NCBI GenBank assembly: GCA_030611945.1
Contig: JAUWOV010000045.1
Location: 1-14,406, forward strand
Source: a bacterium
GTDB lineage: Bacteria; JAHJDO01
Length of the DNA: 14,406 bases
Direction of reading: 5' to 3'
Position numbers and translations under genes: made by a program. The notes under the pieces were generated by a model. That model searched no databases, was not told the DNA's origin, and saw nothing but the letters and a program-made list of their open reading frames with translations. Numbering within the stretch: position 1 is the first letter of the stretch; each line of letters begins with the position of its first letter. Shown in pieces: positions 1 through 7,724 of this stretch.

Positions 1-215
1 TGGCAATTAGCTAAAGATAAGGTGCCGAATCTGGACAAGCGCTTGCTTATGATTCCTCCTATTGACCTTGATACTGCGATTAGATTAGATCAGTCTTTTT
101 CTGCCCAGGGGGGTAATGATGTGTTGACCGTTCCCTAAAATTTACTACTACTGCTAATCCTATTTGGAGTAGATTTTTAGATGAGGCAACAGATTATTTT
201 ATGAGTCCAATTTAA
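1..215 (+). pseudogene. 3' end of an unidentified gene, apparently frameshifted
   Basis: An open frame enters from the left edge in frame 1 and stops at TAA 136-138 after 45 codons (ending NDVLTVP). Directly at that stop, frame 3 stays open to TAA 213-215 and reads KFTTTANPIWSRFLDEATDY, which has normal protein-like composition. The simplest reading is one gene tail broken by a one-base indel near 136-140, inside the run CCCTAAAATTT. The alternative is that the gene really ends at 138 and the second frame is chance. I do not recognise the family. The residue mix (Thr/Asp/Phe-rich, few charged runs) would suit a structural or phage protein, but this is only an impression. Confidence 0.35.
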
Positions 216-438
216 TTGTTGCATGATCACTAATCTTAAGTGTTATGTCATCAATAATATCCATAATTAATTTGGCTGTATACGCAGCAGCAAATGGTTT
301 ATCCGCTTTTATTCCATGTCTTATGAATTCATTTTTTATTTTTTTTGTAGGTATGATAAACCCATATTCAGATAGTTTGCCATACGAACTATTTGTTAGT
401 ATGTTCATTAATATCTTCAGCGTCAAGTGAAAAAAGTC
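199..438 (-). pseudogene. Possible remnant of a family B DNA polymerase (motif B-like region)
   Basis: On the minus strand an open frame of about 75 residues reads LKILMNILTNSSYGKLSEYG and, further on, KPFAAAYTAKLIMDIIDDI. The K-x(7)-NSSYGK stretch resembles the motif B region (K-x-x-x-N-S-x-Y-G) of family B DNA polymerases, including the protein-primed and organellar/viral type. The later YTAKLI resembles the ITA-x-x-R segment that follows it. The polymerase-like part starts exactly where a palindromic repeat (431-476) enters the frame. The frame then closes at 199-201 without a YxDTDS motif. It is far too short for an active polymerase, has no good start codon and is at best a decayed fragment. 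The match rests on motifs only, and a chance ORF cannot be excluded. Confidence 0.3.
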
Positions 439-476
439 CCCCTTTGAAGGGGGATTAAGGGGGATGTAAAAAGTCC
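431..476. repeat. Short palindromic dispersed-type repeat flanked by 9-bp direct repeats
   Basis: Bases 437-454 form a near-perfect palindrome (TCCCCCTT, two-base centre, AAGGGGGA), followed by a second copy of the GGGGGAT motif near 459-464. AAAAAGTCC occurs at 431-439 and again at 468-476, bracketing the element like a target-site duplication. Elements built on CCCCCTTTGAAGGGGG are widespread as dispersed repeats in many bacterial genomes and often appear in false translations as NPPSKGD. Here the element sits in gene debris. No transposase is present, so movement would have to be in trans. Confidence 0.6.
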
Positions 477-485
477 ACTTTCTAA

Positions 486-514
486 TTGACAAAGGTTGTA
501 GAATTGAATAAGAT
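486..514 (+). promoter_or_regulatory. Sigma70-type promoter for the serA/thrB/purA operon
   Basis: A consensus -35 box TTGACA lies at 486-491. After a 17-base spacer a -10-like TAAGAT lies at 509-514, matching four of six consensus positions. Transcription would start near 520 and leave about 48 bases of leader before the ATG at 569. No hairpin terminator, leader peptide or riboswitch-like structure is evident in that leader. Confidence 0.55.
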
Positions 515-568
515 TCAGGTGCGTTTCCGATAAATTATAGGTCAAAAAACTAACATAGGGGTGAAAAA

Positions 569-1702
569 ATGAGAAAAAATTATCTTCTGACTCCAGGTCC
601 GACTTCTGTTCCGTCTGATGTACTTTTAGAATTGGCTAAGCCAATTGTGCATCACAGAACTCCGCAGTTTGCTGAAATATTTCACTCTGTGATTGAGGGA
701 TTGAAATACGTTTTTCAGACAAAAAATGATGTTCTTGTATTTGCTTCATCAGGCACAGGAGCTATGGAAGCAAGCGTTGTTAATCTTCTATCGCCCGGGG
801 ATAAAGTTCTGACAATTAAAGGGGGTAAGTTTGGAGAAAGATGGGATGAAATATGTAAGGCATGCAACATAGAAACTTTCTCAATAGATGTTGAATGGGG
901 TAAGCCTGTTAATTCTGAGGATGTAAGAAATATTTTAGAAAAGGAGAAGGACATAAAGGCTGTTTTTGCTACATTAACAGAAACCTCGACAGCCGTTGTG
1001 CATGACGTTAAGACGTTAGGCAGTATTGTTAAGGAGTTCCCGGCTGTTTTGGTAGTAGATGCCGTCAGCGGGCTTGGAGCAGTTGACATACAAACCGATA
1101 ATTGGAATGTAGATGTGGTAGTTGCCGGTTCTCAGAAGGCGTTAATGCTTCCTCCAGGACTGGCATTTGCAAGTATAAGCGATAAAGCATGGGATTTGGT
1201 GAAAGATTCTAAATGCCCAAAATATTACTGGAGTTTTGCAAAAGCAAGAAAATCCTTAGAAACTGATCAGACTCCATATACTCCTGCTGTGTCATTGATA
1301 TTTGGTTTGAGTAAGTCTTTGGAGATGATAAAAGAGGAAGGACTTGAGAATGTGCTTGCAAGACACAGCAAACTGGCTAATGCCACGCGAGCTGCAGTAA
1401 AGGCTATGGGACTTGAACTTTTGGCTCCGGAGTCTCCATCAGACGCAGTAACAGCTGTTAAGGTTCCGCAGAGAGTAGATGGTGTGGATTTAGTAAAGAG
1501 CTTAAAGAAGAGATATGATGTTATGATTACCGGCGGTCAAGCGCAGCTTAAGGGAAAGATAATAAGAATTGCTCATATGGGTTATTCGGATACATTTGAT
1601 ATTATTACAGTAATTTCAGCCCTGGAAATGGCTCTGAAAGATTCTGGTTATAATCTTGAACTTGGTAAGGGAATAAAAGCTGCAGAGGAGATTTTAAAAT
1701 GA
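569..1702 (+). CDS. Class V aminotransferase (serine/alanine-glyoxylate type; possible phosphoserine aminotransferase)
   Basis: This is a cytosolic PLP enzyme of fold type I, 377 residues, the usual length for the family. The N-terminal LLTPGPTSVP is the substrate-loop signature of alanine/serine-glyoxylate aminotransferases. SGTGAMEA (61-68) is the phosphate-binding turn, D164 in VVDAVSGLG contacts the PLP ring nitrogen, and K190 in SQKALMLPPGL is the Schiff-base lysine. A conserved RIAHMG motif lies near the C terminus. The ATG follows AGGGG at 557-561. The stop overlaps the serA start (ATGA), so the two are translationally coupled. That coupling suggests it transaminates 3-phosphohydroxypyruvate in place of a canonical SerC. 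Serine:glyoxylate or alanine:glyoxylate transamination is the alternative. Family is certain, substrate is not. Confidence 0.9.
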   Translation: MRKNYLLTPGPTSVPSDVLLELAKPIVHHRTPQFAEIFHSVIEGLKYVFQTKNDVLVFASSGTGAMEASVVNLLSPGDKVLTIKGGKFGERWDEICKACNIETFSIDVEWGKPVNSEDVRNILEKEKDIKAVFATLTETSTAVVHDVKTLGSIVKEFPAVLVVDAVSGLGAVDIQTDNWNVDVVVAGSQKALMLPPGLAFASISDKAWDLVKDSKCPKYYWSFAKARKSLETDQTPYTPAVSLIFGLSKSLEMIKEEGLENVLARHSKLANATRAAVKAMGLELLAPESPSDAVTAVKVPQRVDGVDLVKSLKKRYDVMITGGQAQLKGKIIRIAHMGYSDTFDIITVISALEMALKDSGYNLELGKGIKAAEEILK

Positions 1703-3279
1703 AAGTGCTAATAAGCGATTCTCTAGCAAAAGAAGGAATAGAAATTCTTAAAAATAGCAAGATAGGCGTTGATGTAAAAACAGGTATGTCTCCTGAAGAA
1801 CTCAGAAATTACATCAAAGATTATGAGGGCTTGGTTATAAGAAGCAAGACCAAGGTTACTAGTGATATAATTAAATCTGCGAAAAAGTTAAAGGTAGTCG
1901 GCAGGGCCGGAGTTGGCGTGGATAATATAGATATACCTGCAGCTACGGAACGCGGTATAGTTGTTATGAATACACCCGGAGGCAATACTATTTCAGCGGC
2001 AGAACATACAGTAAGCATGCTTCTGGCTCTTTCCCGTAATATTCCTCAGGCAAACCAGTCTTTAAAGAAAGGTCTCTGGGATAAAAAGAAGTTTATGGGA
2101 ACAGAGGTATATGGCAAGGTATTAGGCATAATTGGATTAGGAAAAATTGGTACGGAAGTTGCTGGTCGTGCTCAGTCATTTGGAATGCATATTATAGCAT
2201 ATGATCCATTTATCTCTGCTGAAAAGGCAGATAAACTTGGCATAAGACTAGAGACTTTTGAGAATGTTTTAAAAAAGTCAGATTATATAACAGTTCACCT
2301 CCCTCTAACATCTGATACAAGACATATAATAAACGATAAAGAGTTTGGTTTGATGAAGCAGAGCACAAGGATTATCAATTGCGCGCGCGGAGGAATAATA
2401 GATGAAGACGCTTTGTGCAGAGCTGTAAAATCAGGAAAACTTGCAGGAGCGGCTGTGGATGTCTTTGAGAAAGAACCTTTGCCGGCAGACAGCCCTCTTT
2501 TGTTATATGAAAATATCATAGTTACCCCACATTTAGCTGCTTCTACTGAAGAGGCTCAGATTAACGTTGCTCAAGATATTGCACATCAGATAATAGACGC
2601 ATTGGAAAACGAGAATTATTCTAATGCTGTCAATATTCCGAGTATAGATTCTAAGGTGTTCAAAGAGATAAGGCCATATTTCAATCTGGCGGAACGGTTG
2701 GGAAAATTACAGAGGCAGCTGGTTGACGGACATATAAAGGTTTTAAGGATTGAGTATAGCGGAGATGTTGCAAACTATGATGTGACTCCTATAACAGTAG
2801 CCACAATAAAAGGGCTGCTGGAGCCTGTGCTTAACAAGGTGGTTAATTATGTGAATGCATCTTTTATTGCGAGAGAGAGAGGAATAAAAGTTGTAGAGAG
2901 TAAGACCAGTAAGGCAGAGGATTTTGCAAATTTAATCACTATATATACACAAACTAGTTCTGAAGAGTCTTCAATAGCAGGAACTCTGTTTAGCGAAGAT
3001 GATCCAAGGATTGTACGTATAAATGATTATCATGTTGATGCGGTTCCTGAAGGTTTTATGCTTGTGTGTATAAATAAAGATATGCCAGGAATAATGGGGA
3101 ATATGGGAACAATACTCGGCAAGCATAATGTCAATATCGCAAGTATGACACTCGGCAGGAAAAAACAAGGAGAGCAGGCAGTGACTGTATTTAATCTGGA
3201 CAACGAACCTCCCAAAGAAACACTAAGTGAAATTGAGGAACTAAAAGAGATAATATCAGTCAAGTTAGTAAGGTTTTGA
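1699..3279 (+). CDS. serA: D-3-phosphoglycerate dehydrogenase
   Basis: SerA oxidises 3-phosphoglycerate to 3-phosphohydroxypyruvate with NAD+, the first step of serine synthesis. At 526 residues it is the long form. Order: substrate-binding part (1-95), Rossmann NAD domain with GLGKIG at 146-151 and acidic D169, return to the substrate domain, an intervening allosteric-substrate-binding type domain (about 315-450), then a C-terminal ACT domain (about 453-526) that in this family senses serine. The catalytic set is present: R230 in NCARGG, E259 in EKEP and H278 in TPHLAAST. The start ATG overlaps the aminotransferase stop by four bases. The ACT domain predicts serine feedback inhibition. Confidence 0.97.
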   Translation: MKVLISDSLAKEGIEILKNSKIGVDVKTGMSPEELRNYIKDYEGLVIRSKTKVTSDIIKSAKKLKVVGRAGVGVDNIDIPAATERGIVVMNTPGGNTISAAEHTVSMLLALSRNIPQANQSLKKGLWDKKKFMGTEVYGKVLGIIGLGKIGTEVAGRAQSFGMHIIAYDPFISAEKADKLGIRLETFENVLKKSDYITVHLPLTSDTRHIINDKEFGLMKQSTRIINCARGGIIDEDALCRAVKSGKLAGAAVDVFEKEPLPADSPLLLYENIIVTPHLAASTEEAQINVAQDIAHQIIDALENENYSNAVNIPSIDSKVFKEIRPYFNLAERLGKLQRQLVDGHIKVLRIEYSGDVANYDVTPITVATIKGLLEPVLNKVVNYVNASFIARERGIKVVESKTSKAEDFANLITIYTQTSSEESSIAGTLFSEDDPRIVRINDYHVDAVPEGFMLVCINKDMPGIMGNMGTILGKHNVNIASMTLGRKKQGEQAVTVFNLDNEPPKETLSEIEELKEIISVKLVRF

Positions 3280-3281
3280 AG

Positions 3282-4181
3282 ATGAAATCAGTAACAGTAA
3301 AGGTTCCTGCAACAACAGCCAATCTTGGAGCGGGTTTTGACACGCTTGCTCTGGCTCTGGATTTGTATGATTATGTTACAATTGAATTGAATACAAAGAC
3401 GCATATAGAGATTGAAAATGAGGGGGAAAACAGTTTGCCTCTTGATGAGAAGAACATAGTGTATATTGCTGCAAAGGCTGTTTTTGATATGGCTAAGGTC
3501 GAGATGGATGGATTGAAAATAAAACTGGTTAATAATATCCCATTGGCAAGGGGATTGGGAAGCAGCGCGTCAGCGCGGGTGGGAGGAGCAATAGGAGCGA
3601 ATTGCTTGCTCGGGAACAGGTTTAGCAATGATGAAATTATGTCTCTGACCGCAGGGCTTGAAGGACATCCTGATAATGTAACCCCGGCTCTTTTTGGAGG
3701 TTTTACGATTTCTTATATTGATAAAGGAGAATTAAAGTATTTCAAGATTAGTCCAAGTGTTGAGTTTAAAATAGTGGTGATTATTCCGCAGTTTGAGGTA
3801 TCAACCTCAAAGGCGCGTGAAATACTGCCTTCGAAAATTTCCAGAGAAGAAGCTGTGTTTAATATAGGTCGAGCATGTTTGTTGGTCAGCTCTATTCTAA
3901 CAGGACAACTTGAATATATTAGTGTCGGCATGCAGGATATGTTACATCAGCCTTACAGAAAAAAACTAGTTCCTGGTATGGATGATGTTTTTAAAGCTGC
4001 TATGAAGAATGGTGCCAGAGGCGTGGCTTTAAGCGGAGCCGGTCCTTCAATAGTTGCTTTTGCAACAGAAGGCTTTGAAGAAATAGGAAAGAGTATGCAG
4101 CAAGCTTTTTTAAAATACAATATAAAAAGCAGGTTTCTAGTGACAGAAATTAATAGTAAAGGAATAGAAATTATAGATTAA
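3282..4181 (+). CDS. thrB: Homoserine kinase (GHMP family)
   Basis: ThrB phosphorylates L-homoserine with ATP, giving O-phosphohomoserine for threonine synthase. With this start it has 299 residues, typical for bacterial ThrB. The three GHMP motifs are present: VKVPATTANLGAGFD (7-20) for substrate, the glycine-rich ATP loop IPLARGLGSSASA (86-98), and SGAGPSIVAF (251-260) near the C terminus. GLEGHPDNVTPALFGG (125-140) is also characteristic. I prefer ATG 3282 over the in-frame TTG at 3276, because AAGG at 3270-3273 is 8 bases from the ATG but only two from the TTG. It follows serA by two bases. No homoserine dehydrogenase or threonine synthase gene is in the window, so the threonine pathway is split. 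Confidence 0.95.
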   Translation: MKSVTVKVPATTANLGAGFDTLALALDLYDYVTIELNTKTHIEIENEGENSLPLDEKNIVYIAAKAVFDMAKVEMDGLKIKLVNNIPLARGLGSSASARVGGAIGANCLLGNRFSNDEIMSLTAGLEGHPDNVTPALFGGFTISYIDKGELKYFKISPSVEFKIVVIIPQFEVSTSKAREILPSKISREEAVFNIGRACLLVSSILTGQLEYISVGMQDMLHQPYRKKLVPGMDDVFKAAMKNGARGVALSGAGPSIVAFATEGFEEIGKSMQQAFLKYNIKSRFLVTEINSKGIEIID

Positions 4182-4206
4182 AAATAGAGTGCAAAAGGAA
4201 AGAAAT

Positions 4207-5472
4207 ATGAAACAGAAGAAAAAGAATAAAATTTATATAATTGATGTTACAAATCGAGATGGTGTGCAAACGGCGAAACTTGGTCTGGCAAAGCTGGAAA
4301 AAACAATGATAAATATTATGCTCAATGACATGGGCGTATATCAGAGCGAGTTTGGATTTCCTCTTACAAAACACGAAACTAATTATATTAACGCTAATCT
4401 TGAGCTTGCAGATGTTGGGCTTCTTTCTCCTATGATTCTTGAAGGCTGGAGCAGAGCAATGGCAAAGGATATTGATGAGTCTTATAAAAATACTGATATT
4501 AAACATTGGAATCTGTCTATTTCGACATCCAAACAGATGACAGATGGGAAATTCGGAAGGAGGATAACAAGGGATTTTGAGAGCAAAGATAAACCAAGTG
4601 TTTTGGGTCTTATGGCAGATGCTGTAAAAACAGCAAAGAAGCATGGAGCTTTGACAATTGGCGTTAACGCGGAAGATGCATCAAGAACAGATATGGAGTT
4701 TCTCATTAAGTTTGCAAAGTATGCCAGAGAGCATGGAGCAGACAGAATTCGCTATTGTGATACATTAGGTTATGATGATCCTTTTTCAATTTACGAGAGA
4801 ATAAAAACACTTGCGGAAGAAGTAAAAATATCGATAGAACTTCATTGCCATAATGATTTAGGACTTGCAGTGGCATGTTCTATAGCTGGAGCTAAAGGCG
4901 CAATAGACGGAGGAGTAGATGCATACATAAATACCACACTTAATGGTATGGGAGAAAGAGCAGGGAACGCAGATATGGTGTCAGTTATTCTTGCTGTTAA
5001 AAAGTCATCAGGATTTGAGAGTAAATATAAATTGGACGATAGGATTAAGTTGAAGAAAGCGTGGAGAATAGCAAAGTACGCGTCTTATGCGTTTGGAGTT
5101 CCAATACCTGTAAATCAGGTTGCTGTTGGAGATAATGCCTTCGCACATGAATCAGGAATACACGCAGACGGTGCTCTCAAGGATAGAAGAAATTACGAAT
5201 TGTATGATTTTGAGGAACTGGGCAGAGGAGATCCTGAGCTAATAGATACAGGCAGGAAAATAACAGCAGGGGAATATAGCGGGATAAAAGGATTTAGAAA
5301 TGTATACGGTAAACTGGAAATAGAATTCAAAGATGATAAAGAAGCTGCTAAAGTCCTGGATCTTGTTAGATATGCTAATGTGCATACACAAAAACCTCTT
5401 ACTAATGATGAATTAAAGTTTATTGCACATTATCCAAAGCAGGCAAAACAAATAATGACAGTAACACCATAA
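4207..5472 (+). CDS. Homocitrate / isopropylmalate / Re-citrate synthase-family enzyme
   Basis: This is a DRE-TIM metallolyase that condenses acetyl-CoA with a 2-oxoacid. With ATG 4207 (AGGA at 4196-4199, 7 bases upstream) it has 421 residues. An in-frame GTG at 4189 would add six residues with no better ribosome site. NRDGVQ (16-21) holds the catalytic Arg/Asp pair. ELHCHNDLGLAVA (211-223) carries the two metal-binding histidines H213 and H215. NGMGERAGN (246-254) and HESGIHADG (314-322) complete the family signatures. The usual LRDG is NRDG here. There is no LeuA-type regulatory domain of 110-130 residues at the C terminus, so leucine control is unlikely. The reaction could be homocitrate, citramalate or (Re)-citrate synthesis; sequence alone does not decide. 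It lies between thrB and purA in the same operon. Confidence 0.85.
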   Translation: MKQKKKNKIYIIDVTNRDGVQTAKLGLAKLEKTMINIMLNDMGVYQSEFGFPLTKHETNYINANLELADVGLLSPMILEGWSRAMAKDIDESYKNTDIKHWNLSISTSKQMTDGKFGRRITRDFESKDKPSVLGLMADAVKTAKKHGALTIGVNAEDASRTDMEFLIKFAKYAREHGADRIRYCDTLGYDDPFSIYERIKTLAEEVKISIELHCHNDLGLAVACSIAGAKGAIDGGVDAYINTTLNGMGERAGNADMVSVILAVKKSSGFESKYKLDDRIKLKKAWRIAKYASYAFGVPIPVNQVAVGDNAFAHESGIHADGALKDRRNYELYDFEELGRGDPELIDTGRKITAGEYSGIKGFRNVYGKLEIEFKDDKEAAKVLDLVRYANVHTQKPLTNDELKFIAHYPKQAKQIMTVTP

Positions 5473-6774
<1,302 letters not shown>

Positions 6775-6796
6775 ATTAGTATAATCAACATTTTTC

Positions 6797-6870
6797 GGGT
6801 CGCTAGCTCATCTGGTTAGAGCACCGGCCTTTTAAGCCGGGTGTGGAGAGTTCGAGTCTCTCGCGACCTA
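6797..6870 (+). tRNA. tRNA-Lys(TTT)
   Basis: A full cloverleaf can be drawn. The acceptor GGGTCGC pairs with GCGACCT (one G-T end pair). D stem GCTC/GAGC. Anticodon stem CCGGC/GCCGG with loop CTTTTAA, anticodon TTT at 6831-6833. T arm GAGAG-TTCGAGT-CTCTC. Discriminator A at 6870. The bases after it are CTA, so CCA is not encoded and must be added by a nucleotidyltransferase, unlike the two serine tRNAs on the other strand. Confidence 0.95.
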
Positions 6871-6937
6871 CTACAGCCGAAAAAATCAATAGGCAGCACG
6901 TTCCTCGGAGTGTGGGTAAGTCAAATCTAAAAGCAAT

Positions 6938-7477
6938 TTATTTTCCTGCGGGGAGAGTTTTCTTTTTTGCTTTAGGTTTTTCTTTCTTTTTCACAACCTT
7001 TTTCGCAACTTTTTTTACTGTTTTTTTAGGCTCTTTAACTGGTTTTTCTACTTCTTTCGATTTTTCTGCAACTAGTTTTGAAACTTCTAATGCTTTTAAT
7101 ATGGTGTCAAGTTTTCTGTTAAGCTGGTCAAATTCTTTTATAAATTGTTCAGGTTTATTTGATCCGGAATCTCTACTGCTGAATCTTCCCGAATCTCTTC
7201 CTCCTGATCTATTATAGCTTCCTCTATCGCTTCTTCCCGAATCTCTGTCCCCATATCTACTGGAATTACCGGTTTTTTCAAAACAATCACTGCAGTAAAC
7301 AGGTTTACCTTCGGTGGGTTTGAAAGGAACTTCACATCTCTTGCCGCATTTGTCGCAGATTACTTCATGCATCTGCTTTTCAAAGCTGCGTCTTCCGGAA
7401 TCCCTTCCGCCAAATCTTCCCGAATCTCTTCCAGAATCTTTTTTGCTAAATTTAGCATATCTATCAAAGTCTCTCAT
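6938..7477 (-). CDS. Zinc-ribbon (CxxC-x17-CxxC) protein with RDSGR repeats and lysine-rich tail
   Basis: A 179-residue protein in three parts. Residues 1-34 are rich in Arg/Asp/Ser/Gly with several DSGR units. Residues 36-70 form a compact zinc ribbon with C41-x2-C44 and C62-x2-C65 around CEVPFKPTEGKPVY, the known CxxC-x17-CxxC domain found in many uncultivated bacteria. Residues 71-107 repeat RDSGR/GGRDSGR again. A predicted helical segment (110-140) is followed by a Lys/Pro/Ala-rich tail (143-179) like histone H1 or the tail of bacterial histone-like proteins. The very basic, disordered composition suggests nucleic-acid, probably RNA, binding; this is inference. AAGGAGG just upstream of the ATG is an ideal ribosome site. 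It lies downstream of the two serine tRNA genes and converges with the purA/tRNA-Lys unit. Confidence 0.85.
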   Translation of the reverse strand: MRDFDRYAKFSKKDSGRDSGRFGGRDSGRRSFEKQMHEVICDKCGKRCEVPFKPTEGKPVYCSDCFEKTGNSSRYGDRDSGRSDRGSYNRSGGRDSGRFSSRDSGSNKPEQFIKEFDQLNRKLDTILKALEVSKLVAEKSKEVEKPVKEPKKTVKKVAKKVVKKKEKPKAKKKTLPAGK

Positions 7478-7528
7478 ACTGCCTCCTTATTATAGATTTA
7501 TTTAATTATATTTCTTCGTTCTGGTGCA

Positions 7529-7618
7529 TGGCGGAGAGGCCGGGATTCGAACCCGGGGTGGAGTTACCCCCACAACTGCTTAGCAGGCAGCTGCCTTCAG
7601 CCGCTCGGCCACCTCTCC
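7529..7618 (-). tRNA. tRNA-Ser(GCT)
   Basis: On the minus strand the gene begins GGAGAGG, which pairs with CCTCTCC at the 3' side. The anticodon loop is CTGCTAA with anticodon GCT, reading AGC/AGT serine codons. The long variable arm typical of serine tRNAs is present (GTGGGGGTAACTCCAC region). T arm CCGGG-TTCGAAT-CCCGG. Discriminator G and an encoded CCA (7531-7529). It lies 13 bases after the other serine tRNA gene. Confidence 0.95.
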
Positions 7619-7631
7619 AATAACGAAGTTC

Positions 7632-7719
7632 TGGCGGAGGGAGTAGGATTTGAACCCACGTTCCGTTGCCGGAAAACGGTTTTCAAGACCGCCGCTTTCA
7701 GCCACTCAGCCATCCCTCC
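7632..7719 (-). tRNA. tRNA-Ser(TGA)
   Basis: Minus-strand cloverleaf. The acceptor GGAGGGA pairs with TCCCTCC. Anticodon stem GCGGT/ACCGT with loop CTTGAAA, anticodon TGA for TCA-type serine codons. A long variable arm around TTTCCGGCAACGGAAC is present. T arm GTGGG-TTCAAAT-CCTAC. Discriminator G followed by an encoded CCA (7634-7632). It starts five bases beyond the hflC stop, so it is most likely processed from the serS-hflK-hflC transcript. Confidence 0.95.
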
Positions 7720-7724
7720 GATCT

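Noticed and set aside
245-430. Plus-strand ORF of 61 codons
   Set aside because: Hydrophobic low-complexity reading with no ribosome site, antisense to the polymerase-like fragment; no family resemblance.
4171-4644. Minus-strand ORF of 157 codons opposite the homocitrate synthase-family gene
   Set aside because: It is a shadow of a well-supported gene, with Cys/His/Ile-rich random composition and no start signals.
6871-6937. Possible terminator or small RNA between tRNA-Lys and the zinc-ribbon gene
   Set aside because: There is a short T-run on the minus strand (6881-6886 region), but no convincing stem lies next to it, and I found no match to RNase P RNA or tmRNA landmarks.
6843-7217. Plus-strand ORF of 124 codons opposite the zinc-ribbon gene
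   Set aside because: It begins inside tRNA-Lys, has Phe/Ser/Leu-rich antisense composition and no ribosome site; it mirrors the Lys/Arg-rich minus-strand gene.
7138-7477. RDSGR-coding DNA repeats (TCTTCCCGAATC units) as a CRISPR or tandem array
   Set aside because: The repeats are short, irregular and in frame with a real protein; they reflect amino-acid repeats, not a spacer-repeat array.
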